DNA of 64,000 nucleotides, taken from the NCBI RefSeq assembly GCF_037860835.1, contig NZ_JBBEOG010000002.1, forward strand, positions 248,001-312,000. Reading direction: 5' to 3'. This DNA comes from Aquipuribacter nitratireducens. Lineage in GTDB: Bacteria > Actinomycetota > Actinomycetes > Actinomycetales > JBBAYJ01. The notes under the pieces are model-generated. The model searched no databases. It saw nothing but the letters and a program-made list of their open reading frames with translations, and was not told the DNA's origin. Position numbers and translations under genes: made by a program. Each line of letters starts with the position of its first letter. Positions within the stretch are counted from its first letter, which is position 1. Positions 8,287-16,807 of the stretch are shown piece by piece.

Positions 8287-9852
8287 ATGAGCCAGCCACC
8301 GTACGAGCCGCGTCCTGAGGGTCCCCGCGACGACCGCGTCGAGCAGTCCCGCGAGGCCGAGACGCGCGTCGACCTCCCCCGGCCGGCGCCCGCGCACGGC
8401 TGGGTCGCCGACACGGGGCGGCCGGGCGGTGCGCCGACGGGGCCGACGGGGCCGACGGGCTCGACGGGGCCGACGGGGATGTGGGGGGCGCCGGCCGCCC
8501 GACCGGAGCCGCGCCCGCACCAGCAGCCGTACCCGCAGCAGACCCCGCACCTGCAGCCGGCGTACGGGCCGCGGCCGCCGTTCCCCGGTCCGGATCCCTA
8601 CCGGCGTCAGCAGCAGGCGTGGGGCCCGCCCCCCTCCGCCGGCCCCCGCGTCGACACCGTCGGGCGGCCGTCCCGGCAGCGGCGTGGTGGCGGTGGCGTC
8701 GTCGTGGTCGCGGTTGTGCTCGCGCTCGTCGCGGGTCTGGTCGGCGGCGTCGGCGGTGCCGTCCTCGCCGACCGCACCGGGCTCGCCGAGGCGCTGCCCG
8801 GTGGCGCCGGGGCGCTGCCCGAGCGCGGCAGCGCGGCGGACACCGGGGACGGCGGAACCGACGCCTTCGGGGAGGGCGCGGCCGCGCCGCTCGACGGCAC
8901 CGGCTCGGTGTCGCAGATCGCGGCGGCCGTCCTGCCGAGCGTCGTGTCGATCCTCGTCGAGGGCGACACCGGGCAGGGGACCGGTTCCGGCTTCGTGATC
9001 GACGCCGAGGGCCTCGTCCTCACCAACAACCACGTCGTCGTGGCCGGAGGGAGCGAGCCCGCCGACGACATCATGGTCGAGCTGTCCGACGGCTCCCAGG
9101 TGGCGGCCGAGGTGGTCGGCACCGAGCCCTCCTACGACGTCGCGGTCCTCCGCATCGACCCGGCCGAGGTCGACCGGCCGCTCGTCGCCCTGCCGTTCGG
9201 CGACTCCGACGACGTCGTCGTCGGCGAGCAGGTCGTCGCGGTCGGTGCCCCGCTCGGCCTCGACTCGACCGTGACGACCGGCATCGTCAGCGCGCTCAAC
9301 CGGCCCGTGTCCGCCGGCGGCGGCGCCCAGGAGACCGCGTTCATCAACGCCATCCAGACCGACGCCGCCATCAACCCCGGCAACTCCGGCGGACCGCTGG
9401 TCAACCTCCGCGGCGAGGTGGTGGGCGTCAACAGCGCCATCGCCCAGGCCCCCGGCGGTCAGGTCGGGGGCAGCATCGGCCTCGGCTTCTCCATCCCGAG
9501 CAACCAGGCGGCACGCACCGCCGAGCAGCTCATCGAGGACGGTGTCGCCACCTACCCCGTCGTCGGCGTGCTGCTCGACCGGCTCTACGAGGGCGAGGGC
9601 GTGCGGATCGTCCAGGAGGAGGACGCCACCGGCGACCAGCCGCCCGTCACCCCCGGGGGCCCCGCCGACCAGGCCGGGCTCCGCGCGGGGGACGTCATCC
9701 TCGCGTTCGAGGGCCGTCCGGTCACGGAGTCCGACGAGCTCGTCGTCGCCATCCGGGCGCAGCAGCCGGGCGACGAGGTGACGCTCACGGTGCGGCGCGG
9801 CGAGGACGTCTTCGACGTCACCGTCGTGCTGGATGCCGGCGAGCAGGGCTGA
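8287..9852 (+). CDS. htrA: HtrA-type trypsin-like protease with PDZ domain
   Basis: Membrane-tethered envelope quality-control protease of 521 residues. It has a long Pro-rich cytoplasmic N terminus with a GPTGPTG run, one membrane helix (about 135-160), and a protease domain with the complete triad H249 (TNNHVV), D284 (YDVAVLRID) and S367 (GNSGGPL). A C-terminal PDZ domain covers about 430-520. GAGAGGT precedes the ATG. The order sigE-htrA-tatB is the conserved actinobacterial envelope-stress locus. The N-terminal tail has no HxxxCxxC motif, so the missing anti-sigma domain is not fused here. Confidence 0.92.
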   Translation: MSQPPYEPRPEGPRDDRVEQSREAETRVDLPRPAPAHGWVADTGRPGGAPTGPTGPTGSTGPTGMWGAPAARPEPRPHQQPYPQQTPHLQPAYGPRPPFPGPDPYRRQQQAWGPPPSAGPRVDTVGRPSRQRRGGGGVVVVAVVLALVAGLVGGVGGAVLADRTGLAEALPGGAGALPERGSAADTGDGGTDAFGEGAAAPLDGTGSVSQIAAAVLPSVVSILVEGDTGQGTGSGFVIDAEGLVLTNNHVVVAGGSEPADDIMVELSDGSQVAAEVVGTEPSYDVAVLRIDPAEVDRPLVALPFGDSDDVVVGEQVVAVGAPLGLDSTVTTGIVSALNRPVSAGGGAQETAFINAIQTDAAINPGNSGGPLVNLRGEVVGVNSAIAQAPGGQVGGSIGLGFSIPSNQAARTAEQLIEDGVATYPVVGVLLDRLYEGEGVRIVQEEDATGDQPPVTPGGPADQAGLRAGDVILAFEGRPVTESDELVVAIRAQQPGDEVTLTVRRGEDVFDVTVVLDAGEQG

Positions 9853-9884
9853 GCGCCGGGCTACCCTGCTCCCGGAGGTGGCGC

Positions 9885-10427
9885 GTGCCTGACATCAACG
9901 GCGGGGAGTTCCTCGTCATCGCGCTCGTCGCCATGCTCCTGCTCGGTCCGGACCGGCTGCCCGAGCTCGCGCGGCAGGCGGCCCGCCTCGTCCGGCGCGC
10001 CCGCGACTTCGCGACCGGGGCCTCGGCCCAGATGAAGGACGAGATCGGCGTCGACCTCGACCGCGTCGACTGGCGGCGCTACGACCCCCGCCAGTACCAC
10101 CCCCGCCGGATCGTGCGGAACGCGCTGAGCGACGTGTGGGACGACGACGACACCGCCGCGGCGCGGCCCGGAGCGACCGCCGCCACGCCCGGGGGCGTCG
10201 GCAAGGCGTCGAGCGCCGCGGCGAAGCGGGCGGAGGCCGTACGGCGGCCCGCCGGTCAGGTCGCCCCGGCCGGTCAGGTCGGCACCTCCGCCGCTGCCTC
10301 CCGGTCGGCCGCGGGACCCGGCCCGGCCGCCCGCGGAGCCGGCCGGTCCGCGCCCCGACCGAGCCCTCCGCCCACGACGTGGGCCGAGGCCGCACGCCGG
10401 GCCGGGGTCGACGACGACGCGACCTGA
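9885..10427 (+). CDS. tatB: Twin-arginine translocase subunit TatB
   Basis: A 180-residue Tat subunit with one short N-terminal membrane helix (FLVIALVAMLLLGPDRLPEL), the hinge Gly-Pro, and an amphipathic helix (ARQAARLVRRARDFATG). A charged Ala/Pro-rich tail follows. With TatA and TatC it moves folded proteins across the membrane, and TatB receives the substrate. The GTG start has GGAGG at 9874-9878. It lies 32 nt after htrA. A TACCCT hexamer at 9862-9867 might give it an extra promoter. tatA and tatC are not in the window. Confidence 0.88.
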   Translation: MPDINGGEFLVIALVAMLLLGPDRLPELARQAARLVRRARDFATGASAQMKDEIGVDLDRVDWRRYDPRQYHPRRIVRNALSDVWDDDDTAAARPGATAATPGGVGKASSAAAKRAEAVRRPAGQVAPAGQVGTSAAASRSAAGPGPAARGAGRSAPRPSPPPTTWAEAARRAGVDDDAT

Positions 10428-10444
10428 ACCGGGTCGGTCGCGCG

Positions 10445-11584
10445 TCAGCGGCTGCTCGGGGTGAGCCCGAGGCTCGCGCCCACGAGGCTCTGCCGCCGCC
10501 GCGCCAGCCCGCGCGCGACGCCCCGGAGCGCGACGGCCGCCGGTGACCCGGGATCGCGGACGACGACCGGGACGCCCTCGTCGCCGCCCTCGCGGACCGC
10601 GGTGTCGAGAGGCACCTGACCGAGCACGGGCACGGTGGTGCCGAGCGTGCGCCCGAGCGACTCCGCCACGCGCGCGCCGCCGCCGCTGCCGAACACCTCG
10701 AGGCGGGAGCCGTCGGGCAGCTCGAGCCACGACATGTTCTCCACGACGCCCGCGACGTGCTGACGCGTCTGCGACGCGATGGAACCGGCCCGCTCCGCCA
10801 CCTCGGCCGCCGCCTGCTGCGGCGTCGTCACGACGAGGAGCTCGGAGCCGGGCAGCAGCTGCGCGACGCTGATGGCGATGTCCCCCGTGCCGGGCGGGAG
10901 GTCGAGGAGCAGGACGTCGAGGTCGCCCCAGAAGACGTCGGTGAGGAACTGCTGGAGCGCCCGGTGGAGCATGGGCCCGCGCCACACGACGGGCTGGTTG
11001 CCCGGGACGAACATCCCGATGCTGATGACCCGGACGCCGTGCGCGACGGGCGGCAGGATCATGTCGTCGACGCGGGTGGGGGACCGGTCGACCCCGAGCA
11101 TGCGCGGCACCGAGAAGCCGTGGACGTCGGCGTCCACGACCCCGACGGACATGCCCTCCTCCGCGAGGGCGACGGCGAGGTTGACCGTCACGCTGCTCTT
11201 GCCCACGCCGCCCTTGCCGGAGGCGACGGCGAAGACCCTGGTGCGCGAGCCCGCGCGCGCGAACGGCACCTCCTTCTCCGCCTGCCCGCCCCGCAGCTGC
11301 GTGCGCAGGGCCTCCCGCTGCTCGGGCGACATGACGCCGAGCTCCACCTCGACGTCGGAGACGCCCGGCAGGGCCGCCACCGCGCCGCGGGTGTCACGGG
11401 TGAGCGTGTCCTTCATCGGGCAGCCGGCGACCGTCAGCAGCAGCCGCACCCGCACGCGACCGGCCGCGTCCACCTCGACGTGCTCGACCATGCCGAGCTC
11501 GGTGACGGGACGGCGGATCTCGGGGTCGACGACGCCGGACAGGGCCTCGCGGACCTGCTCGACGCTCGGGGGGGAGGGACTCAC
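10445..11584 (-). CDS. mrp: Mrp/ApbC-type iron-sulfur cluster carrier ATPase
   Basis: A 379-residue cytoplasmic P-loop ATPase that carries and transfers Fe-S clusters. It has an N-terminal DUF59 (MIP18) domain of about 90 residues with the conserved PVTELGMVE segment. The deviant Walker A GKGGVGKSSVTVNLA, VGVVDADVHG and the LLDLPPGTGD motif follow. It sits on the opposite strand right after tatB, like mycobacterial Rv1229c. A TACCCT hexamer 6 nt before the GTG start indicates a leaderless transcript. Confidence 0.9.
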   Translation of the reverse strand: MSPSPPSVEQVREALSGVVDPEIRRPVTELGMVEHVEVDAAGRVRVRLLLTVAGCPMKDTLTRDTRGAVAALPGVSDVEVELGVMSPEQREALRTQLRGGQAEKEVPFARAGSRTRVFAVASGKGGVGKSSVTVNLAVALAEEGMSVGVVDADVHGFSVPRMLGVDRSPTRVDDMILPPVAHGVRVISIGMFVPGNQPVVWRGPMLHRALQQFLTDVFWGDLDVLLLDLPPGTGDIAISVAQLLPGSELLVVTTPQQAAAEVAERAGSIASQTRQHVAGVVENMSWLELPDGSRLEVFGSGGGARVAESLGRTLGTTVPVLGQVPLDTAVREGGDEGVPVVVRDPGSPAAVALRGVARGLARRRQSLVGASLGLTPSSR

Positions 11585-11590
11585 CCCACC

Positions 11591-11596
11591 AGGGTA
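11591..11596 (-). promoter_or_regulatory. -10 hexamer for leaderless mrp
   Basis: On the minus strand TACCCT ends 6 nt before the GTG at 11584. It lies just past the 3' end of the upstream pilB-like gene. Confidence 0.5.
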
Positions 11597-11609
11597 GGAG
11601 CCGTCCGGG

Positions 11610-13643
11610 TCAGGTCCCGCCGCGGGCGGTGCGGCACCACGGGCACACGACCCAGTGGTCGTCGAGCTCCTTGCTGCAGCCGCCGCAGCGGGAGGCTGTG
11701 AGGTCCGCTGCGCACCACGGGCACGCGAGCATGTCCTTGTCGACGGGGCGCGCGCACGCCGCGCACGCGACGTCGTGCCCCGCCGACCCCGCGTCGGCCG
11801 TCGTCACGCGCAGCACCTCCTCGAAGGTCGTGCGACCGTCGAGGGCCTTGCGGATCGCCGACGCGCGCAGGGTGCTCATGCCCGCGGCGCGGGCCTGCGC
11901 GAGGACGGCCTCCTCCGACGGGTCGCGGACGAGGATCCGGCGCATGTCGGCGTCGACGGTCAGCACCTCGTAGACCGCCGTCCGGCCGCGGTAGCCGGTG
12001 CCGGCGCAGTCGGGGCAGCCGCGGCCACGCCGTGGCGTGGCCCCGTCGAGGTCGCTCGCGTGCAGGTCGAGGAGCGCGAGCACGTCGTCGTCCGGCCGGT
12101 AGGTCTCGGCGCAGTGCTGGCACGGGCGGCGGACGAGGCGCTGGGCGATCGCGAGGGTGAGCGAGCTCGCGACGAGGTACGGGTCCGAGCCCATGTCGAT
12201 GAGCCGGGTGAGGGCCGCCGCGGCGGAGTTCGTGTGGAGCGTCGTGAGGACGAGGTGGCCCGTGAGGGCCGCCTTGAGCGCGAGCTCGGCGGTCTCCTGG
12301 TCCCGCACCTCGCCGACGAGGACGATGTCGGGGTCCTGGCGCAGCACCGAGCGCAGCCCGGCCTGGAACGTCATGCCGGCCTTGACGTTCACCTGGACCT
12401 GGGTGATGCCGGGCAGCTGGACCTCGACGGGGTCCTCGAGGGTGATGATGTTCTTCTCGGGGTCGAGGATCTCGTTGATGCCGGCGTACAGCGTGTTCGT
12501 CTTGCCCGACCCCGTGGGGCCGGTGATGAGGACGAGGCCCTGCGGCACGGCGAGCGCCCGCCGGAGCTGGACGAGCTGCTCGGGCTCGAAGCCGAGCGCC
12601 TCCAGCGGCGGCACGTCGTCGCCGCGGGTGAGGATGCGGATGACGGCCTTCTCGCCGTGGAGGCTCGGCAGCGTGGAGACGCGCGTGTCGATGCGGTGCC
12701 CGCCGACGACGATCTGCGTGCGGCCGTCCTGCGGCACCCGACGCTCGGCGATGTCGAGGCCCGAGACGATCTTGATGCGGGACAGGACCGCCCCGGCGGC
12801 CCGGCGCGGCGCCGTCATGACGTCACGCAGGATGCCGTCGATGCGGAAGCGGACCCGGAGGCTGTCGCGCTGCGTCTCGACGTGGATGTCGGAGGCGTTG
12901 AGCTGCACGGCCTCGGAGAAGATCTTGTTGACGAGCTGGACGGTCGGGGCGTCGTCGACGCCCGCGCTCGACAGGTCGTCGGTCTCCTCCTCGACGCCGA
13001 TGCCGGACACGATGTCCTGCAGGCCGTCGCCGGAGGCCGACAGGCCCCACGCGCGCCGCAGCTGGTCCCGGATCTGGGAGTCGATCGCGATGATGGGGAG
13101 CAGGTCGCTGCCGAGGGTGAGCCGCGCGTCGTCGAGGGCGAGGACGTTCGTCGGGTCGGACGTCGCGACGACGTAGCGGCCGTCGGAGAGCCGGTCGAGG
13201 ACGAGGACCCCGCTGCGCTCGCTCTGCTGCTGCGGCAGCCTGCGGACGACGTCCGGGTCCAGCGACAGGGTCGACAGGTCGAGGGTCTCCATGCCGAGCT
13301 GCTCGGCGAGGGTGACGGCGATGTCGCGCTCGTCGAGGAAGCCGAGCTGGACGAGCACCTGGCCGAGCCGGCGCCGCGGCCCGGGCTGCCGCTGCTCCTC
13401 GAGGGCCTCCTGGAGCTGGTCGGCCGTGATGACCTGGGCGTCGACGAGGAGGTCGCCGAGCCGGCGCCGGCGGTCGGCCGGCACGTCCGGGGCGTCCGTC
13501 GCGGCGTCGGGGTCGGTGCCGGTCGGGACGGGGGAGGTCCCGGTCGGCGCGTCGGTGAGGCTCACCCGCACGTGATCGGCAGACAGGGTGCGGCGCTTGA
13601 CCCGTTCGGGCGGACCGGTGCCGCCGTCCGGCCTAGCGGTCAC
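11610..13643 (-). CDS. PilB/GspE-type secretion ATPase with C-terminal zinc ribbons
   Basis: Hexameric type II secretion/type IV pilus assembly ATPase of 677 residues. It has an N-terminal MshEN-like domain (about 58-135), Walker A GPTGSGKT near 374-381, Asp box ITLEDPVEV, Walker B DPDIVLVGEVRD and His box GHLVLTTLHTNS. The usual tetracysteine zinc element is present (CQHC, then CPDC). After about residue 620 it has an unusual extra tail with four more CxxC pairs over about 45 residues, which look like two zinc ribbons. The GTG start overlaps the DUF1003 gene by 11 nt. An internal GTG near 13567 is an alternative. No other pilus gene is present, so its machine is unknown. Confidence 0.85.
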   Translation of the reverse strand: MTARPDGGTGPPERVKRRTLSADHVRVSLTDAPTGTSPVPTGTDPDAATDAPDVPADRRRRLGDLLVDAQVITADQLQEALEEQRQPGPRRRLGQVLVQLGFLDERDIAVTLAEQLGMETLDLSTLSLDPDVVRRLPQQQSERSGVLVLDRLSDGRYVVATSDPTNVLALDDARLTLGSDLLPIIAIDSQIRDQLRRAWGLSASGDGLQDIVSGIGVEEETDDLSSAGVDDAPTVQLVNKIFSEAVQLNASDIHVETQRDSLRVRFRIDGILRDVMTAPRRAAGAVLSRIKIVSGLDIAERRVPQDGRTQIVVGGHRIDTRVSTLPSLHGEKAVIRILTRGDDVPPLEALGFEPEQLVQLRRALAVPQGLVLITGPTGSGKTNTLYAGINEILDPEKNIITLEDPVEVQLPGITQVQVNVKAGMTFQAGLRSVLRQDPDIVLVGEVRDQETAELALKAALTGHLVLTTLHTNSAAAALTRLIDMGSDPYLVASSLTLAIAQRLVRRPCQHCAETYRPDDDVLALLDLHASDLDGATPRRGRGCPDCAGTGYRGRTAVYEVLTVDADMRRILVRDPSEEAVLAQARAAGMSTLRASAIRKALDGRTTFEEVLRVTTADAGSAGHDVACAACARPVDKDMLACPWCAADLTASRCGGCSKELDDHWVVCPWCRTARGGT

Positions 13644-14283
13644 CCTCCGGGAGGGTCGCGGTTGCCGGCGGCGGGACGGCGTCGTCCCGCCGCGCCTCGA
13701 GCTCCTCCAGCAGGTCCCGCAGCTCGGAGCGGACGAAGTCGCGGGTCGCGACCTCGCGCAGCGCGATCGTGAGGGCGGCGACCTCCCGGGTGAGGTACTC
13801 GGTGTCGGCGAGGGTGCGTTCGGCCTGGGCCCGGTCCTGCGCGTTCTGCACGCGGTCGCGGTCGTCCTGCCGGTTCTGCGCCAGCAGGATGAGCGGGGCG
13901 GCGTAGCTGGCCTGCAGGGACAGGATGAGCGTGAGCAGGGTGTAGTTGAGGGCCCGCGGGTCGAACTGCGCCGAGGCCGGCGCGAGGGTGTTCCACGCGA
14001 GCCACACCGTGACGAACGCCGTCATGTAGACGAGGAAGCGGGCCGTCCCCATGAATCGCGCGAAGCGCTCGGCGAGCCGGCCGAAGGCCTCCGGGTCGGT
14101 CTGCGGGCGCAGCCGCCGCCGCAGCGAGCCGCGGCCGGCGGGGGTGTCGAGGCCGGCCCGGCCGCGCCGGTCGACGCGCTCGAGGAGCTCGTCGAGCTCG
14201 AGGCGCTCGGCGCGCAGCGACGGTGCCTCGCGCACCGCGTCGCGGGACCCCCTGGCCGCCCGTCCCTCGTCCGGCGTGCTCAC
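13633..14283 (-). CDS. DUF1003 membrane protein
   Basis: A 216-residue protein with the DUF1003 core: two membrane helices (LVYMTAFVTVWLAWNTL and ALNYTLLTLILSLQASYAA) followed by the signature LILLAQNRQDDRDRV. A coiled-coil-like helix and an acidic Ala-rich end follow. The function of DUF1003 is not known. Its GTG start overlaps the stop of the upstream CBS gene by 4 nt (GTGA), and its end overlaps the pilB-like gene. In mycobacteria the same pair is Rv1232c-Rv1231c. Confidence 0.85.
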   Translation of the reverse strand: MSTPDEGRAARGSRDAVREAPSLRAERLELDELLERVDRRGRAGLDTPAGRGSLRRRLRPQTDPEAFGRLAERFARFMGTARFLVYMTAFVTVWLAWNTLAPASAQFDPRALNYTLLTLILSLQASYAAPLILLAQNRQDDRDRVQNAQDRAQAERTLADTEYLTREVAALTIALREVATRDFVRSELRDLLEELEARRDDAVPPPATATLPEGDR

Positions 14284-15635
14284 GCGCCACCGCCCCCGCG
14301 TGGCCGGCGCCCCGTCACGATCCCCTCGGCGGTGGTGCTCGCGAGGGCGGCGGCGCGGCGGCGGGCGAAGCCGCGGACGACCGCCGCAGGGTCCTCCTGC
14401 TCGCGCCAGTCGTCCGGCAGGAGGTGGTCGAGGACGTCGTCGACCGTCACGACCCCGACGAGCCGGCGGTCGGAGTCGACGACCGGGGCCGAGACGAGGT
14501 TGTACGTCGCGAGGTAGCGGCTGACGCTGAGGAGCTTGGCGTCGGTCGTCAGCGGCTCCAGCGTGCGGTCGAGGGCGTTGCCGACCGCCGAGTGCGGCGG
14601 CTCGCGGAGGAGCCGCTGCGTGTGGACGACACCGAGGAAGCGGCCGGTCGGCGCCTCCAGCGGCGGGCGGCACACGAACACGGCGGCGGCCATCGCCGGG
14701 GCGAGCTCGGCCCGGCGCACGAGGGCGAGCGCCTCCGCGACCGTCGCCTCCGGGGACAGGACGACGGGCTCGCTCGTCATGAGCCCGCCCGCGGTGTCCT
14801 CGTCGTAGGCGAGGAGGCGGCGGACCTGCTGCGCCTCCTCCGGCTCCATGATCTCCAGGAGGCGCGCGGCGAGGCCGGGCTCGAGGTCGGAGAGCAGGTC
14901 GGCGGCGTCGTCGGGCTCCATCGCCTCGAGGACGTCGGCGGCGCGCTCGGACTGCAGCCGCGTGACGATCTGCACCTGGTCGTCCTCGGGCAGCTCCTCG
15001 AGGACGTCGGCGAGCTTCTCGTCGTCGAGGGCCGCGGCGATCTCCAGCCGCCGGGCCGGGCGCATGGTGTGGAGCGCCTCGGCGAGGTCGGCGGCCTTGA
15101 GCCCCTCGAAGGCGGCGAGCAGGCTCGCCGCGCCCTGCGGGCCCGCGTGCTGGCGCAGGCTCGACACCTCGTCGACGGCGACGAGGAACGTCTCCCCCCG
15201 GCGGCGCAGGCGACGGCGGTGCCCGCCGGGCGGCACCCGCCGCACGAAGAGCCGGGCGACGACCCAGTCGTGGGAGCGGGTCTGCTCGAGGCCGACGTCC
15301 TCCACGACGACGGCGCCGCTGCCGTCGAGCATGTCGACCTGCCGGTCGAGCAGCTCGGCGAGGGCGAGGGTCTCGCTCGCCCGCTGCTCGAAGCGGCGCA
15401 TGTTGACGAGCCCGGTGGACACGACCTGCGCAGGCTCCATCGCGATGACCCGCGTCATCGGCAGGAAGACCCGACGCCGGCCCGGGACCTCGACGACGAG
15501 CCCGACCGCCCGGGCCCGGCCGGTCCCCATGACGACGACGACGTCCCGGACCCGCCCGACCTGGTCGCCCGCCGGGTCGAACACCGGGAGCGCGGCGAGC
15601 CGGGCCGCGAAGACGCGTGCCGGCGAGGTGCTCAC
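14280..15635 (-). CDS. PRC-barrel/MgtE_N/CBS-domain cytosolic protein
   Basis: A 451-residue protein with a PRC-barrel-like start (about 15-75) and a second such segment. An MgtE N-terminal superhelical domain (about 215-320, with DVLEELPEDDQVQIV) and a CBS pair (about 320-425, with GVVHTQRLL and LVGVVTVDDVLDHLLPDDW) follow. It has no membrane segment, so it cannot be a magnesium channel alone, although MgtE_N and CBS domains sense Mg2+ or nucleotides in the channel. It is translationally coupled to the DUF1003 membrane protein, which may be its membrane partner (inference). A GATACT hexamer 8 nt upstream of the GTG may be the -10. Confidence 0.83.
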   Translation of the reverse strand: MSTSPARVFAARLAALPVFDPAGDQVGRVRDVVVVMGTGRARAVGLVVEVPGRRRVFLPMTRVIAMEPAQVVSTGLVNMRRFEQRASETLALAELLDRQVDMLDGSGAVVVEDVGLEQTRSHDWVVARLFVRRVPPGGHRRRLRRRGETFLVAVDEVSSLRQHAGPQGAASLLAAFEGLKAADLAEALHTMRPARRLEIAAALDDEKLADVLEELPEDDQVQIVTRLQSERAADVLEAMEPDDAADLLSDLEPGLAARLLEIMEPEEAQQVRRLLAYDEDTAGGLMTSEPVVLSPEATVAEALALVRRAELAPAMAAAVFVCRPPLEAPTGRFLGVVHTQRLLREPPHSAVGNALDRTLEPLTTDAKLLSVSRYLATYNLVSAPVVDSDRRLVGVVTVDDVLDHLLPDDWREQEDPAAVVRGFARRRAAALASTTAEGIVTGRRPRGGGGA

Positions 15636-15710
15636 GGGGAGCGAGTATCCCGCACCGGTGCGCCACGGCCCGGTGACACGGCGGACGACGGCGTGCGGCA
15701 GGCTGCCGCC

Positions 15711-16610
15711 GTGACGCGACGGCTCGGGGCGCTCGACCTCGTCGTCATCGCCGTCGGCGTGCTGGGGGTGTCGGTCGCCGCGCCCGTCGCCGGCGCGACC
15801 GCGGCGCCCGCGCTGGCGGTCGCGTTCTGGCGGACGTTCGCGGGAGCGCTGTTCTACCTGCCGGCGGGCCTGGCGCACCTGCGTCGCCGGCTGCGCGAGC
15901 ACGGACCCCTGTCCCGCAGCGCCGTGACGGCCGTCTGCTGGTCGGGGGTGCTGCTGTCCCTGCACTTCATGCTGTGGATCCCCTCCCTGCGCCTGACGAG
16001 CGTCACGGCGTCGACCGCGCTCGTCACCACCACCCCGCTGTGGGTCGTGCTCGTCCAGCGGCTGCGCGGTCGGCCGGTGCCGACGCGCGTGGTCGTCGGC
16101 GTCCTCGTCGCCTTCGCGGGCGTGCTCACCATCACCGGCGTCGACGCGACGGTCTCCACGACGGCCCTGCTGGGGGACGCGATGGCGCTCGCCGGCGGCG
16201 CCGCCGCCGCCGGCTACTCGCTGACGGCGGAGGCCGCGCGACGGGAGATGTCGACGTCGTCGTACTCGACGGTGGCGAACGGGGTGTGCGCCGCGCTCAC
16301 GCTCGCCGTCTGCCTGTCGCTCGGGGTGCCGCTCCTCGGCTTCGACACCGTCACGTGGGCCGAGGTCGCCGTCGTCGCGGTGGCCTCGCAGATCGTCGGC
16401 CACGCCCTGCTCAACCGCGCGATCCTGCGGGCCGGCGCGACCACTGTGACGCTCGCGATCCTGCTGGAGACACCGACGGCGTCCCTCATCGCATGGCTGT
16501 GGCTCGGGGAGGTGCCGCCCCTGCTCGTGGTGCCCGGCGCGGTCCTCGTGCTCGCGGGGCTCGCCGTCGTCGTGCGCTCGAGGCGTCAACCCACCGAGTC
16601 ACCCGCGTGA
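15711..16610 (+). CDS. EamA/DMT-family transporter
   Basis: A 299-residue, roughly ten-helix drug/metabolite transporter superfamily protein made of two EamA repeats. It has the usual LAVAFWRTFAGALFYLPAG start and the late LLETPTASLIAWLWLGE signature. DMT members export metabolites such as amino acids or nucleosides; the substrate is unknown. It is divergent from the CBS gene. A CAGGCT hexamer 6 nt before the GTG at 15711 fits a weak leaderless promoter. Downstream lies a 197-bp gap. Confidence 0.82.
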   Translation: MTRRLGALDLVVIAVGVLGVSVAAPVAGATAAPALAVAFWRTFAGALFYLPAGLAHLRRRLREHGPLSRSAVTAVCWSGVLLSLHFMLWIPSLRLTSVTASTALVTTTPLWVVLVQRLRGRPVPTRVVVGVLVAFAGVLTITGVDATVSTTALLGDAMALAGGAAAAGYSLTAEAARREMSTSSYSTVANGVCAALTLAVCLSLGVPLLGFDTVTWAEVAVVAVASQIVGHALLNRAILRAGATTVTLAILLETPTASLIAWLWLGEVPPLLVVPGAVLVLAGLAVVVRSRRQPTESPA

Positions 16611-16807
16611 TCGCCTCGGTTGACTACTGACTGTGAGCATTGTCCGCATTCGCCCAGGAGCACGGGTGAAGGCGTCACTCTGCGTGACCGACTCGCCGAC
16701 CCATCTTTGGGGGGGCGTCGATCGTCGGATGTGCCCGGTCCCCTGCGCGACGAGGCGGAGCATCGTGGTGGCGGGACAACCCGGGCGGCAGGCGCGAGGA
16801 GGGCAGC
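16611..16807. other. Intergenic region upstream of BTAD regulator
   Basis: Its first 45 bases are the least GC-rich stretch nearby and contain TTGACT at about 16620, a possible -35. I see no convincing -10, hairpin or repeat. The BTAD promoter is presumably here. Confidence 0.3.
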
